Positions 27,770 through 36,239 of a DNA stretch of 64,000 bases are shown piece after piece; within the stretch, counting starts at the first letter, position 1; each line of letters begins with the position of its first letter. This stretch comes from an uncultured Prevotella sp. (GTDB lineage: Bacteria; Bacteroidota; Bacteroidia; Bacteroidales; Bacteroidaceae), in the NCBI GenBank assembly GCA_944320355.1, contig CALUHC010000022.1, positions 87,114 to 151,113 on the forward strand. Direction: 5' to 3'. A program made the translations under genes and the position numbers. The notes under the pieces were generated by a model, which made no database searches, was not told the origin of the DNA, and was given only the letters and a program-made list of their open reading frames with translations.

Positions 27770-28906
27770 ATGATCAATCCTATGAGACTTTTCAAGAAGC
27801 TGATGATGGCCGTCGCGGCAGTGCCGCTGTTCACGGCCTGCATGGACAACAGCAACACTTACTCTGCCATATTCGGCGTGAGCGCCAATGGCGGCAGCCC
27901 TGTATTTGCCAACACCGGCCATGCCTTTGCCACGCTCGGCTCGTTCGGTTCGTGGCACATAGAGCAGAACTCTGGCAGCGACTGGTGCAGCCTCGACATG
28001 ATGCGCGGCGCGGGCAATGCTTACTATTCCATCCCCGCCCGTTTCAAGCTCAACACCACCGACCAGTATCGCGTGGCCTCATTCACCGCCCGCGATGACG
28101 AAAATCCCGACGATGTCTATGCCACCATCACCTTCAGACAGTACGGTACGCGCATAGACGGAAGCCTTGGGTCGGCGGCTCTCGTCACCGGCATCACCGG
28201 CGATGACGGCACCGAGATAACCATCGGGTATGACACGCTGTGCCGTCCTGTCGACCTCGAAATGAGAAAGAACGGCACACGGCTGCGCCAGTTGGCGGTG
28301 ACGTATGCTGCCGACGACTCTTCTTACTTCATGAACGTGGTGGCAGACAACGACAGGAACAACGAACTCACTGCCGACTGCTCCTTTGCCTACCAGCCCA
28401 GCCAGCTTGTGTCGTCGACAGACACCGTGGGCTATTACGAGCAGAGCACTTGGATAGTGGAGGGCGATGCCTTCAACGTGGAGGAGCACAGGCCGCGCGG
28501 CGAGGTGACGGCGCAGGCGTTGCTCTTCACCAAGGGCAGCATAAGCCAGAAAGGCCCCGACAGCCTGCAGACGGCCGACAGCCTGCGCTACCTGCACCGC
28601 TATACCGACGGCACGTCATATCGCGAGGACCTGAGGCTGAGCTACAGCCAGAACAGCAACCGCCGCCAGTCGGTGGACGTGAACCAGCTGCTGCTCGGCG
28701 TGGAGGAGTGCAACCCCTACCAGCTGATATCCCTCTTCCGCCTCGCGCGCAACAGCTATGTAATATCCGAGGCCGAGGCCACTGACGGCAAATATACCGT
28801 CGCGACGACGCTCAACGGCGACGGCAGCGTGAGCACGATGACCGTCACCGACAAGCAGGGCGGCACGGTGACATATACTTTCACCTACGATACGACTCAG
28901 CCCTGA
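27770..28906 (+). CDS. secreted lipoprotein with BACON-like N-terminal domain
   Basis: Predicted lipoprotein of 378 residues: a signal peptide with lipobox LFTAC puts the lipid-modified Cys at residue 24. The next 100 residues (FGSWHIEQNSGSDWCSL to YATITFRQYGT) resemble the BACON beta-sandwich seen in Bacteroidota surface proteins. The remaining 230 residues contain Asp/Thr/Tyr-rich beta strands with repeated patterns such as GTSYREDLRLSYSQNS and GGTVTYTFTYD and are of unknown type. A second possible start at 27782 would not change the lipoprotein call. It lies 143 bp after the S4 gene; purN follows by 1 bp, so they may share a transcript. Function unknown. Confidence 0.75.
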   Translation: MINPMRLFKKLMMAVAAVPLFTACMDNSNTYSAIFGVSANGGSPVFANTGHAFATLGSFGSWHIEQNSGSDWCSLDMMRGAGNAYYSIPARFKLNTTDQYRVASFTARDDENPDDVYATITFRQYGTRIDGSLGSAALVTGITGDDGTEITIGYDTLCRPVDLEMRKNGTRLRQLAVTYAADDSSYFMNVVADNDRNNELTADCSFAYQPSQLVSSTDTVGYYEQSTWIVEGDAFNVEEHRPRGEVTAQALLFTKGSISQKGPDSLQTADSLRYLHRYTDGTSYREDLRLSYSQNSNRRQSVDVNQLLLGVEECNPYQLISLFRLARNSYVISEAEATDGKYTVATTLNGDGSVSTMTVTDKQGGTVTYTFTYDTTQP

Positions 28907-28907
28907 C

Positions 28908-29483
28908 ATGGTCAACGTAGCTATATTCGTGTCGGGCAGCGGCACCAACTGTGAGAACATCATCCGCCACTTCAGCGGTAGCGGCTCGGTGCGCGTGGCC
29001 CTGGTGCTGAGCAACAGGGCCGACGCCTACGCGCTGGTGCGCGCCGAGAGGCTCGGAGTGCCGTCGGTGGTCATGCCCAAGGCCGACTTCAACGACGAGC
29101 GGAAGCTCATGGCCGTGCTCGCGGAGCACGCCATTGACTTCATAGTCCTGGCCGGGTTCCTGCTCATGGTGCCGCCATTCCTCACGGAGCGTTACCCCCG
29201 CCGCATAGTGAACATACACCCTGCGCTGCTGCCGAAGTATGGCGGCAAGGGTATGTACGGCCACCACGTGCACGAGGCGGTGCGCGCATCGGGCGACACC
29301 GAGACCGGCATCACCATCCACTACGTGAGCAACGTGTGCGACGGAGGCGAGATAATATTCCAGGCCAAGACCCCCGTCGGCCCCGACGACACGCCCGACG
29401 ACATAGCCGCATCGGTACACCGCCTCGAACAGCGCCACTTCCCCGAGGTGATAGAGCAGGTCATCGGGCGGGAGTTCGCATAG
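28908..29483 (+). CDS. purN: phosphoribosylglycinamide formyltransferase
   Basis: Folate-dependent GAR transformylase of purine synthesis, 191 residues. Features are the phosphate-binding loop FVSGSGTNCENII (residues 6-18), the catalytic segment NIHPALLPKYGGKGMYG with Asn/His, and GDTETGITIHYVSNVCDGGE with the catalytic Asp. The start follows the lipoprotein stop by one base. A strong hairpin terminator lies about 30 bp after the stop. Confidence 0.95.
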   Translation: MVNVAIFVSGSGTNCENIIRHFSGSGSVRVALVLSNRADAYALVRAERLGVPSVVMPKADFNDERKLMAVLAEHAIDFIVLAGFLLMVPPFLTERYPRRIVNIHPALLPKYGGKGMYGHHVHEAVRASGDTETGITIHYVSNVCDGGEIIFQAKTPVGPDDTPDDIAASVHRLEQRHFPEVIEQVIGREFA

Positions 29484-29514
29484 GGCTTTCCTGCTTGACT
29501 GCATAGACATATAC

Positions 29515-29546
29515 GGGGCTGAGCCACTCACAGATGGCTCAGCCCC
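29515..29546 (+). terminator. Terminator hairpin after purN
   Basis: A 12-bp perfect stem (GGGGCTGAGCCA at 29515-29526 with 29535-29546) and an 8-base loop, followed by a weak T-containing tract GTTGCTTT. Confidence 0.7.
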
Positions 29547-29677
29547 GTTGCTTTCGGCTCAAATGGCTGGTGCAAATATATAGAATAGATGTGTCCTGAT
29601 GTGCCTATTGCGTATCCTATTGCGGAAGTACGCACCAAAGTATGCGGCAGAAGCTGCCGAATACGGAAGATTTTTCG

Positions 29678-29685
29678 TACCTTTG
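29678..29685 (+). promoter_or_regulatory. Probable -7 box for the preQ1-controlled operon
   Basis: TACCTTTG about 45 bp upstream of the riboswitch-like structure and 75 bp upstream of the transporter start, consistent with a short leader RNA that begins near 29692. Confidence 0.55.
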
Positions 29686-29723
29686 CGGGCGAATAAAACA
29701 TGACGGTCCCGCCGCAGGGCGGG

Positions 29724-29758
29724 TGGAGTGCTTGTCTAACCTCCATTAAAAAACAAGG
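29724..29758 (+). promoter_or_regulatory. preQ1-I-type riboswitch, RBS-sequestering
   Basis: Stem P1 is TGGAG (29724-29728) with CTCCA (29741-29745), enclosing a 12-nt loop. The A-rich tail TTAAAAAACAAGG follows. P2 pairs loop CTTGT (29731-29735) with tail ACAAG (29753-29757), which overlaps the purine-rich sequence just ahead of ATG 29761. Loop length, the last loop base C (equivalent to the ligand-contacting C of the B. subtilis aptamer), the six A residues and the H-type pseudoknot layout match class preQ1-I. Ligand binding would hide the start region. The controlled genes, a queuosine-precursor transporter and queF, are the expected targets. Confidence 0.85.
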
Positions 29759-29760
29759 AA

Positions 29761-30450
29761 ATGAACAAGAAAAGAGAACAAGTCAGTGTGCTGTTCATGC
29801 TGTTCGGCATACTGTTTTGCGTTTGCCTGATAACGGCAAACGTGCTTGAGACCAAGCAGATGGCCTTCGGGCCGGTGACGATTACCGGCGGACTCCTGGT
29901 GTTCCCCGTGTCTTATATCATCAATGACTGCGTGTGCGAGGTGTGGGGCTTCCGCCGCGCACGGTTGCTGATATGGACAGGTTTCGCCATGAACTTCCTC
30001 TTCGTGGCGTTCGGCGCGCTGGCCGATGCCATACCGGGAGCGCCCTATTGGGACAATGACCGCGGCTTCCACGCCGTGTTCGGGCTTGCCCCGCGCGTGG
30101 CTGCGGCCTCGTTTGTGGCCTTCCTCGTGGGCTCGTTCATCAACGCCTACGTGATGAGCCGCATGAAGCTGTCGCAGGGCGGCCGGCATTTCTCAGTGCG
30201 GGCAGTGGTGAGCACGGTGCTGGGCGAGGCCGCCGACTCGGTGGTATTCTTCCCTCTGGCCCTATCGGGCGTGGTACCCATGAGCCAGATGCCGTCGCTC
30301 ATAGTGTCGCAGGTGGTGCTGAAGACACTCTATGAGGTCGTGGCCCTGCCGCTGACACTGCGCGTTGTGGCCTTCACCAAGCGCCACGAGGGCGAGGATG
30401 TATATGACAATGGCATCAGCTACAACATCTTCCGAGTGGGGAACTTGTAG
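29761..30450 (+). CDS. queuosine precursor transporter (YhhQ/VUT family)
   Basis: Integral membrane protein of 229 residues with about six hydrophobic helices, of the COG1738/YhhQ family that imports preQ0/preQ1. Typical features are FMLFGILFCVCLITANVLET at the N-terminus, the conserved YIINDCVCEVWGFRRARLLI segment (about residue 57) and GEAADSVVFFPLAL, VLKTLYEVVALPLT near the C-terminus. It is directly behind a preQ1-type riboswitch and followed 62 bp later by queF, so a role in queuosine metabolism is well supported. Substrate preference (preQ0 or preQ1) cannot be told. Confidence 0.92.
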   Translation: MNKKREQVSVLFMLFGILFCVCLITANVLETKQMAFGPVTITGGLLVFPVSYIINDCVCEVWGFRRARLLIWTGFAMNFLFVAFGALADAIPGAPYWDNDRGFHAVFGLAPRVAAASFVAFLVGSFINAYVMSRMKLSQGGRHFSVRAVVSTVLGEAADSVVFFPLALSGVVPMSQMPSLIVSQVVLKTLYEVVALPLTLRVVAFTKRHEGEDVYDNGISYNIFRVGNL

Positions 30451-30512
30451 AGAGTGAGCGGGAGATAATGCGCTTAATGCACACATAGACAAAAGGATAA
30501 GTAAACAGACAG

Positions 30513-31016
30513 ATGACAAATACAGACAACAGAAAGGATGAGGGGCTGCACGCCCTCGGCTCGAATACGAGATATTCCATGGACTACGCGCCCGAGGTGC
30601 TGGAGACTTTCGCCAACAAGCACCCGGAGAACGACTACTGGGTGCAGTTCAACTGTCCCGAGTTCACGTCGCTCTGCCCCATCACCGGGCAGCCCGACTT
30701 CGCCGAGATACGCATAATGTACATTCCCGGCGAGCGTATGGTGGAGAGCAAGAGCCTGAAGCTCTATCTCTTCAGTTTCCGCAATCATGGCGATTTCCAT
30801 GAGGACTGCGTGAACATAATAATGAAAGACCTCGTGAGGTTGATGCAGCCCAAGTATATAGAGGTGACCGGACTGTTCACCCCACGCGGCGGAATAAGCA
30901 TACATCCCTACGCCAACTACGGCCGGCCGGGCACAAAATACGAGCAGATGGCCGCGCGAAGGCTGGAGGCGTATGCCGGGAGCGGCGGCCTAGTCCAATC
31001 CAATCTGCCGAGATGA
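30513..31016 (+). CDS. queF: preQ0 reductase (7-cyano-7-deazaguanine reductase)
   Basis: NADPH-dependent reduction of preQ0 to preQ1 in queuosine tRNA modification; unimodular T-fold type, 167 residues. The catalytic Cys lies in [14 protein letters not shown] (about residue 63), followed by the QueF signature [15 protein letters not shown] and the conserved acid in HEDCVN. The C-terminus has [18 protein letters not shown]. It shares a transcript with the transporter, hence with the riboswitch. No queC/D/E genes are nearby, which fits salvage plus reduction at this locus. Confidence 0.95.
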   Translation: MTNTDNRKDEGLHALGSNTRYSMDYAPEVLETFANKHPENDYWVQFNCPEFTSLCPITGQPDFAEIRIMYIPGERMVESKSLKLYLFSFRNHGDFHEDCVNIIMKDLVRLMQPKYIEVTGLFTPRGGISIHPYANYGRPGTKYEQMAARRLEAYAGSGGLVQSNLPR

Positions 31017-31062
31017 ACGAATAGAGCAGCCTTGCCTGCCACATTATAAATATATACGGGAA

Positions 31063-33408
31063 ATGCCAAATCTGCTTGCCTTTTGGGGCGGCAAAGCCCC
31101 TTTTGCCGCATTACTGTCCTCATCAATGGAGGAGGATAGGGGGCTGCTTGCGCCTGTGTTGGCAAGTGGCGGTCGTTTTGAGCGTGGCTTGTCCGTGCGG
31201 TGTCGTCGTGTGCTGCGGCTTGTGCTGCTCCTCGGAATGCTCTTTGTGGCAGCGGTTTCGTCTGCCGGTGAGCGCAAGAAGGTGGCCGTGGTGCTGAGCG
31301 GAGGCGGCGCTAAGGGCATGGCACACATAGGCGTCCTTAAGGTGATAGAGCGCGCTGGCATCCCGGTTGACTATGTCGTAGGCACGAGTATGGGCGCAAT
31401 CGTGGGCGGACTCTATGCCATCGGCTATGACGCGCCTACGCTCGACTCGCTTGTACGCTGCCAGGATTGGCGCTATTTGCTGTCAGACATGGTGGAGCCG
31501 CGCAACCAGAGCCTGCGCGAAAAACGCAACCAGAGCACCTATCTGCTGTCGCGCCCCATCATCAGGACCACGGGGCTGGCTGCCGAGGGAGGCCTTATCT
31601 CCGGTCACAACCTGTCGAACCTCTTCTCGTGGCTCACCGTCGGTTACCACGATTCCATCAGTTTCGACAACCTGCCCATACCTTACGCCTGCGTGGCCAC
31701 CAACATGGTGGACTTCTCGGAGGTGGTCATGCGCAGTGGATGGCTGTCGCAGGCCATGAGGGCGAGCATGGCCATACCGGGCGTTTTTACCCCTGTCAGG
31801 GTCGATTCGATGGTGCTTGTGGACGGAGGACTGAAGAACAACTACCCCGTTGACGTGGCCCGAAGCATGGGAGCCGACGTGGTCATCGGCGTTACACTGC
31901 AGAAGCCGGCACGCACTGCCGATGAGTTGAAGAACACGGCTGACATACTTTTGCAGCTCGTTGACTTCAGTGTGAAGAACAAGTTCGACGACAACGTGGC
32001 CCATACGGATGTCCAGATACCCATAGACGCGGGCAATTACAACTCGATGAGCTTCTCGCCTAAGGCCATCGACTCGCTAATCACAATCGGCGAGCAGGCA
32101 GCCATGGAGCGCTGGGACTCGTTGCAGAGCCTGAAGCGGTCGCTCGGGCTCGACTCTGCGTTCGTGCCTAAGCGCATACACCGTCTTGTAGAGGCTTTCA
32201 GTCCGCAGATGATGCGCCTCTCTGTGGTGGATTTTGAGGGCGTGACCCCGGGTGACAGCAAGTACATAAGCCGCAAGTTCGGCATAGAGGAGGGCGACAG
32301 CGTAAGCTCGGAGGTGCTTGAGGCTGTCATGGCTTCGCTCCGCTCGGACCTGATGTACTCCTCGGCAGAGTACAGCCTGCACCGCATCGCTGGAGGATAT
32401 TGGCTCCGCATCGTTGCAGGGAGGCGCACGGTGACGCAACTGAACCTCGGAGTGAGGTTCGACACAGAGGAGACCGTGGCCTTGCAGGGCAACAGCGCGT
32501 TCCGCCTTCCTACGCGGCTGCCTGTCGAAGTGTCGGTGACCGGCAGGCTGGGCAAGCGCTACATGGCCGACGTGGCGGCCACCGTGATGCCGGCGAACAG
32601 GCGCAACTGGACCATAAACTACACCTTCCGCTATAACGACATCAACGTATATAGCGGAGGCAACCGCGATTACAGCATCACTTACGATTACCATTCGGCC
32701 AAGTTGGGCATCATACGGCTCAACCTGCGCAACTTCATGCTCGACCTTACTGCACGCTGGGAGAACTTCAACTTCGGCAATATGCTGCACGGCGAGGAGC
32801 ACAACGGCCTGCTCATAGCCGACGAACACCTGTACAGCTACAACCTGTGGCTGCACTACAACTCGGAGAACGACCGCTACTTCACCACCCGCGGCGCGAT
32901 GCTCGAAGCCGGATATTCGCTCTATACCGACGATTTTGTGCACTATCGGTCGGGCGATCCGATACATATCGTGAGCGGACGGTGGCGCGTGGCCATGCGC
33001 TTGAACAGCCGCCTGACGCTCCAGCCTGCGGTGTATGGGCGGATTCTCATAGGCGGGGATATGCCTTGGTGCCTGGGCAACTTCATCGGGGGCGACTTTG
33101 CCGGCCATTACATGGAGCAGCAGCTGCCCTTTGCAGGCATCGGCAACGTGGAGATGGCCGACAATGCCTTTGTGGCCGCGGGGCTGAAGGTGCAGCAGCG
33201 CATCATGGACAACAACTACGTGATGGCGCGGGTGGCCTTTGCGCTCAATGCCGACAAGCCGCGCAACCTGCTGGACAGCCCATTGCTGCAGGGCTACCAG
33301 CTGTCGTGGGCCTACAATTCGTTCTTTGGCCCGGTCAATGCCAACGTGGGCTATTCGAGCAAGACACGCAGCGCATTTTTCTATCTTAACCTCGGCTACG
33401 AGTTCTGA
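31063..33408 (+). CDS. patatin-like phospholipase fused to outer-membrane barrel (PlpD/type Vd-like)
   Basis: A 781-residue protein with three parts. First comes an N-terminal hydrophobic segment (LRLVLLLGMLFVAAVSSAGE, about 50-70) that reads as a signal peptide; the long N-terminal extension before it suggests the true start may be an internal codon. Next is a patatin domain (about 72-300) with oxyanion motif SGGGAKGMAHIGVL, nucleophile elbow GTSMG and catalytic Asp in VDGGLKNNYP. A POTRA-like segment follows (FEGVTPGDSKYISRKFGIEE, about 388-470), then a C-terminal beta-barrel rich in alternating aromatic strands, ending LGYEF. The domain order matches PlpD/FplA, phospholipases anchored by a BamA-like barrel. 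Substrate and surface exposure are inferred from family. Confidence 0.88.
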   Translation: MPNLLAFWGGKAPFAALLSSSMEEDRGLLAPVLASGGRFERGLSVRCRRVLRLVLLLGMLFVAAVSSAGERKKVAVVLSGGGAKGMAHIGVLKVIERAGIPVDYVVGTSMGAIVGGLYAIGYDAPTLDSLVRCQDWRYLLSDMVEPRNQSLREKRNQSTYLLSRPIIRTTGLAAEGGLISGHNLSNLFSWLTVGYHDSISFDNLPIPYACVATNMVDFSEVVMRSGWLSQAMRASMAIPGVFTPVRVDSMVLVDGGLKNNYPVDVARSMGADVVIGVTLQKPARTADELKNTADILLQLVDFSVKNKFDDNVAHTDVQIPIDAGNYNSMSFSPKAIDSLITIGEQAAMERWDSLQSLKRSLGLDSAFVPKRIHRLVEAFSPQMMRLSVVDFEGVTPGDSKYISRKFGIEEGDSVSSEVLEAVMASLRSDLMYSSAEYSLHRIAGGYWLRIVAGRRTVTQLNLGVRFDTEETVALQGNSAFRLPTRLPVEVSVTGRLGKRYMADVAATVMPANRRNWTINYTFRYNDINVYSGGNRDYSITYDYHSAKLGIIRLNLRNFMLDLTARWENFNFGNMLHGEEHNGLLIADEHLYSYNLWLHYNSENDRYFTTRGAMLEAGYSLYTDDFVHYRSGDPIHIVSGRWRVAMRLNSRLTLQPAVYGRILIGGDMPWCLGNFIGGDFAGHYMEQQLPFAGIGNVEMADNAFVAAGLKVQQRIMDNNYVMARVAFALNADKPRNLLDSPLLQGYQLSWAYNSFFGPVNANVGYSSKTRSAFFYLNLGYEF

Positions 33409-33499
33409 GCCGCTGTCATCACTTTGCGTTTATAGAAACGATTTATCCGTTCGGCAAAAAATAAACGCCTACCGATATGTTTATTCCGATAATATTCCT

Positions 33500-33507
33500 T
33501 ACCTTTG
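33500..33507 (+). promoter_or_regulatory. Probable -7 box for the OadA-like gene
   Basis: TACCTTTG in the 33409-33639 gap, about 130 bp ahead of the chosen start, leaving a long leader with a GC-rich middle (33530-33575). Confidence 0.5.
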
Positions 33508-33639
33508 CGTTGGGATAGTCCGCACAATGGCTGTCGGCGCATAGTGTGTGCCGCAGGCTCCGGTGGCGGGCTCGCGTTAACTATTAATTAATGTATGACT
33601 GAAGTGGGCGCGGCCCACAGACAAAAAATTAGAGACGTT

Positions 33640-35415
33640 ATGAAGAAAAGAATCCAGTTCAGTCTCGTTTACCGGGACATGTGGCAGTCTTCAGGTAAGT
33701 TCCAGCCACTCAAGGACCAGTTGGAGCGCATCGCTCCGGTCATAATCGACATGGGGTGCTTTGCCCGTGTGGAGACCAACGGTGGCGCCTTCGAGCAGGT
33801 GAACCTGCTGGCGGGCGAGAACCCAAACGCTGCCGTGAGGGCGTTCTGCAAGCCATTCAACGAGGTTGGCATAAAGACCCACATGCTCGACCGCGGACTC
33901 AACGCTCTGCGAATGTATCCCGTGCCCGACGATGTGCGCCGCCTGATGTACCGCGTGAAGCACGCTCAGGGTGTTGACATACCGCGAATATTCTGCGGCC
34001 TGAACGATGTGCGCAACATAATACCCAGCATCAAGTGGGCCAAGGAGGCCGGCATGACTCCGCAAGGCACGCTCTGCATCACCACGTCACCTATACATAC
34101 CGTAGAATATTACAGCGACATAGCCGACCAGCTCATAGCCGCCGGGGCCGAGGAGATATGCCTCAAGGACATGGCCGGCATAGGCCAACCTGCCATGCTC
34201 GGCGCGCTGACCAAGGCTATAAAGACGAAGCACCCCGACATCATCATACAATACCACGGCCACTCGGGCCCCGGCCTCTCCATGGCTTCCATCCTTGAGG
34301 TGTGCAACAACGGTGCCGACATCATTGACACGGCCATAGAGCCGCTCAGCTGGGGCAAGGTCCATCCGGATGTCATCTCGGTCCAGAGCATGCTGAAGAA
34401 CGAGGGCTTCGATGTTCCGGAGATAAACATGAACGCTTATATGCAGGCCCGGTCGCTCACGCAGGAGTTCATAGACGACTGGCTGGGCTATTTCATCAAC
34501 CCTGCCAACAAGCACACGTCGTCGCTGCTGCTCGGTTGCGGGTTGCCGGGCGGAATGATGGGCTCCATGATGGCCGACATGGGCGGCATACGCAACGTCA
34601 TCAACGGCATACGCCGGGGCAAGGGCGAGAGCGAGCTGAGCATGGACGATATGCTGGTGAAGCTTTTCGACGAGGTGGCATACGTGTGGCCGCGCGTCGG
34701 CTATCCGCCATTGGTGACGCCGTTCTCGCAGTATGTCAAGAACATCGCCCTTATGAACCTGCTCACGCTGACGCAGGGCAAGGGGCGTTTCGTGATGATG
34801 GACGACTCGATGTGGGGCATGATACTGGGCAAGAGCGGCAAGGTGCCGGGAACGATAGCACCCGAGCTGGTGGCTCTGGCCGAGAAGCAGGGGCGCAAGT
34901 TCACCGACGACGACCCGCACACGCTGCTGCCCGACGCTCTCGACGGATTCCGCGAGGAGATGCAGAAGAACGGCTGGGAGGCCGGGCAGGACGACGAAGA
35001 GCTGTTCGAGCTGGCCATGCACCCCGAGCAGTACCGCAACTACAAGAGCGGGCAGGCCAAGAAAAACTTCCTGGCCGACCTGCAGAAGGCCAAGGACGCG
35101 CGCCTCGGCTCGCAGCTGACCCCCGAGCAACTGTCTGCGCTCAAGCACGCCAAGGCCGATGCCATAGTGGCTCCGCTGGGCGGGCACCTGTACTACGAGT
35201 TTGGCGGCGCGAGCGAGTGCGCACCCTGTCTTGAGCCGTTCATAGGCCAGCGCTACAAGGAGGGCGACACCTTCTGCTACATACAGGCCAAGTGGGGCGA
35301 GATTGTTCCTGTGCCGTCCGACCTCGGCGGCAAGCTCGTTGAGGTCGTTGCGCGACAGGGAGCAAGTGTTCGCCGCGGCGACATACTCGGCTGGATAGAG
35401 CGAGAGGGCAACTAA
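33640..35415 (+). CDS. divergent OadA/pyruvate carboxylase subunit B-like carboxyltransferase
   Basis: A protein of 591 residues from ATG 33640 (an in-frame ATG at 33595 is also possible). The N-terminal TIM-barrel carboxyltransferase has FSLVYRDMWQSSGKF in place of the usual RDGHQS segment, KDMAGIG with the carbamylated-lysine position, and a metal-binding HGHSGPG. The middle PYC_OADA-like region has LLGCGLPGGMMGSMM, and LTQEFIDDWLG and YGYPPLVTPFSQ-like parts are recognisable (here VGYPPLVTPFSQY). The C-terminal 70 residues resemble a biotinyl-carrier domain, but the canonical AMKM is replaced by IQAKWGE, so biotinylation is uncertain. No membrane-pump subunits or biotin carboxylase are adjacent. 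Role in oxaloacetate/pyruvate or methylmalonyl metabolism is inferred only. Confidence 0.8.
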   Translation: MKKRIQFSLVYRDMWQSSGKFQPLKDQLERIAPVIIDMGCFARVETNGGAFEQVNLLAGENPNAAVRAFCKPFNEVGIKTHMLDRGLNALRMYPVPDDVRRLMYRVKHAQGVDIPRIFCGLNDVRNIIPSIKWAKEAGMTPQGTLCITTSPIHTVEYYSDIADQLIAAGAEEICLKDMAGIGQPAMLGALTKAIKTKHPDIIIQYHGHSGPGLSMASILEVCNNGADIIDTAIEPLSWGKVHPDVISVQSMLKNEGFDVPEINMNAYMQARSLTQEFIDDWLGYFINPANKHTSSLLLGCGLPGGMMGSMMADMGGIRNVINGIRRGKGESELSMDDMLVKLFDEVAYVWPRVGYPPLVTPFSQYVKNIALMNLLTLTQGKGRFVMMDDSMWGMILGKSGKVPGTIAPELVALAEKQGRKFTDDDPHTLLPDALDGFREEMQKNGWEAGQDDEELFELAMHPEQYRNYKSGQAKKNFLADLQKAKDARLGSQLTPEQLSALKHAKADAIVAPLGGHLYYEFGGASECAPCLEPFIGQRYKEGDTFCYIQAKWGEIVPVPSDLGGKLVEVVARQGASVRRGDILGWIEREGN

Positions 35416-35434
35416 TTGATAATTGAGAATTGGG

Positions 35435-35538
35435 AATTGAGAATTATGATTACCTTTTTCCGGATGGAGGCTGTACCTGTTTCCATACTGCAAATGCACC
35501 GAAAGCGTGACGCATCAAGGTAATCATAATTCTCAATT
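35435..35538. repeat. 22-bp inverted repeat after the OadA-like gene
   Basis: Arm at 35435-35456 (AATTGAGAATTATGATTACC...) is perfectly complementary to 35517-35538, with a 60-bp loop. Around it AATTGAGAATT/AATTCTCAATT motifs recur about eight times up to 35605. It may act as a terminator, or be a remnant of a low-complexity repeat. Confidence 0.7.
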
Positions 35539-35609
35539 CTCCCTTCTTAATTCTCAATTTGCGCAAGCATAGGTTCTCAATTCCCAATTTTCAATTCTCA
35601 ATTTCCCCG

Positions 35610-36143
35610 ATGTATCAGTCAATAATAGACAAGTATTACCCCGAAGACAACGCCTTGAAGCGGCTGTTGCTGCGCCACAGCCGCGACGTGGCCGACCGTG
35701 CCATGGCCATAGCCGTGCGCCATCCCGAGCTGAAGCTCGACACGGCGTTCCTTGAAGAAGGAGCCATGCTACACGACATAGGCATATTTATGACCGACGC
35801 GCCCGGCATACACTGCCACGGCACCGACCCGTACATACGCCACGGCATAGACGGTGCGGAGCTGATGCGCCGCGATGGGTTGCCCCGCCACGCCCGCGTG
35901 TGCGAGCGGCACACCGGCGCGGGCATAACGCTCGCGCAGATAGAGGCGCAGCGGCTGCCGTTGCCGCTGCAAGACTTCCTGCCCGAGACCATGGAGGAGA
36001 AGGTGATATGCTATGCAGACAAGTTCTTCTCCAAGTCACATCCCGAGCGCGTTCGCACGGTGGAGCAGGCCGCCAAGAGCCTTGCCAAGTTTGGGCCGGA
36101 CGGCGTTGACCGCTTCATGGCCTGGGCAGCCTTGTTCGAGTAG
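35610..36143 (+). CDS. HD-domain phosphohydrolase
   Basis: A 177-residue metal-dependent phosphohydrolase of the HD family. The ATG at 35610 is preferred: the open frame upstream consists of low-complexity AATTCTCAATT repeats. HD signatures are LRHSRDVADRAMAIA (first His, about residue 29), MLHDIGIF (HD pair, about 60), and the C-terminal VICYADKFFSKSHPER with Asp. No other domain. It resembles small stand-alone HD proteins of unknown substrate, possibly nucleotide hydrolases. Confidence 0.85.
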   Translation: MYQSIIDKYYPEDNALKRLLLRHSRDVADRAMAIAVRHPELKLDTAFLEEGAMLHDIGIFMTDAPGIHCHGTDPYIRHGIDGAELMRRDGLPRHARVCERHTGAGITLAQIEAQRLPLPLQDFLPETMEEKVICYADKFFSKSHPERVRTVEQAAKSLAKFGPDGVDRFMAWAALFE

Positions 36144-36239
36144 GGCGGGGCGTGGGCCTGACAGGACCACCTCCAGCCTTTCCCAAAAGCGTTCCTCCCT
36201 CCAAGTGGGTGTGCCGAAATGCACATCTTGTGGCTATAA

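Noticed and set aside
33409-33639. tRNA or other RNA gene before the OadA-like gene
   Set aside because: No GTTCGA-type T loop and no cloverleaf pairing; treated as a long leader.
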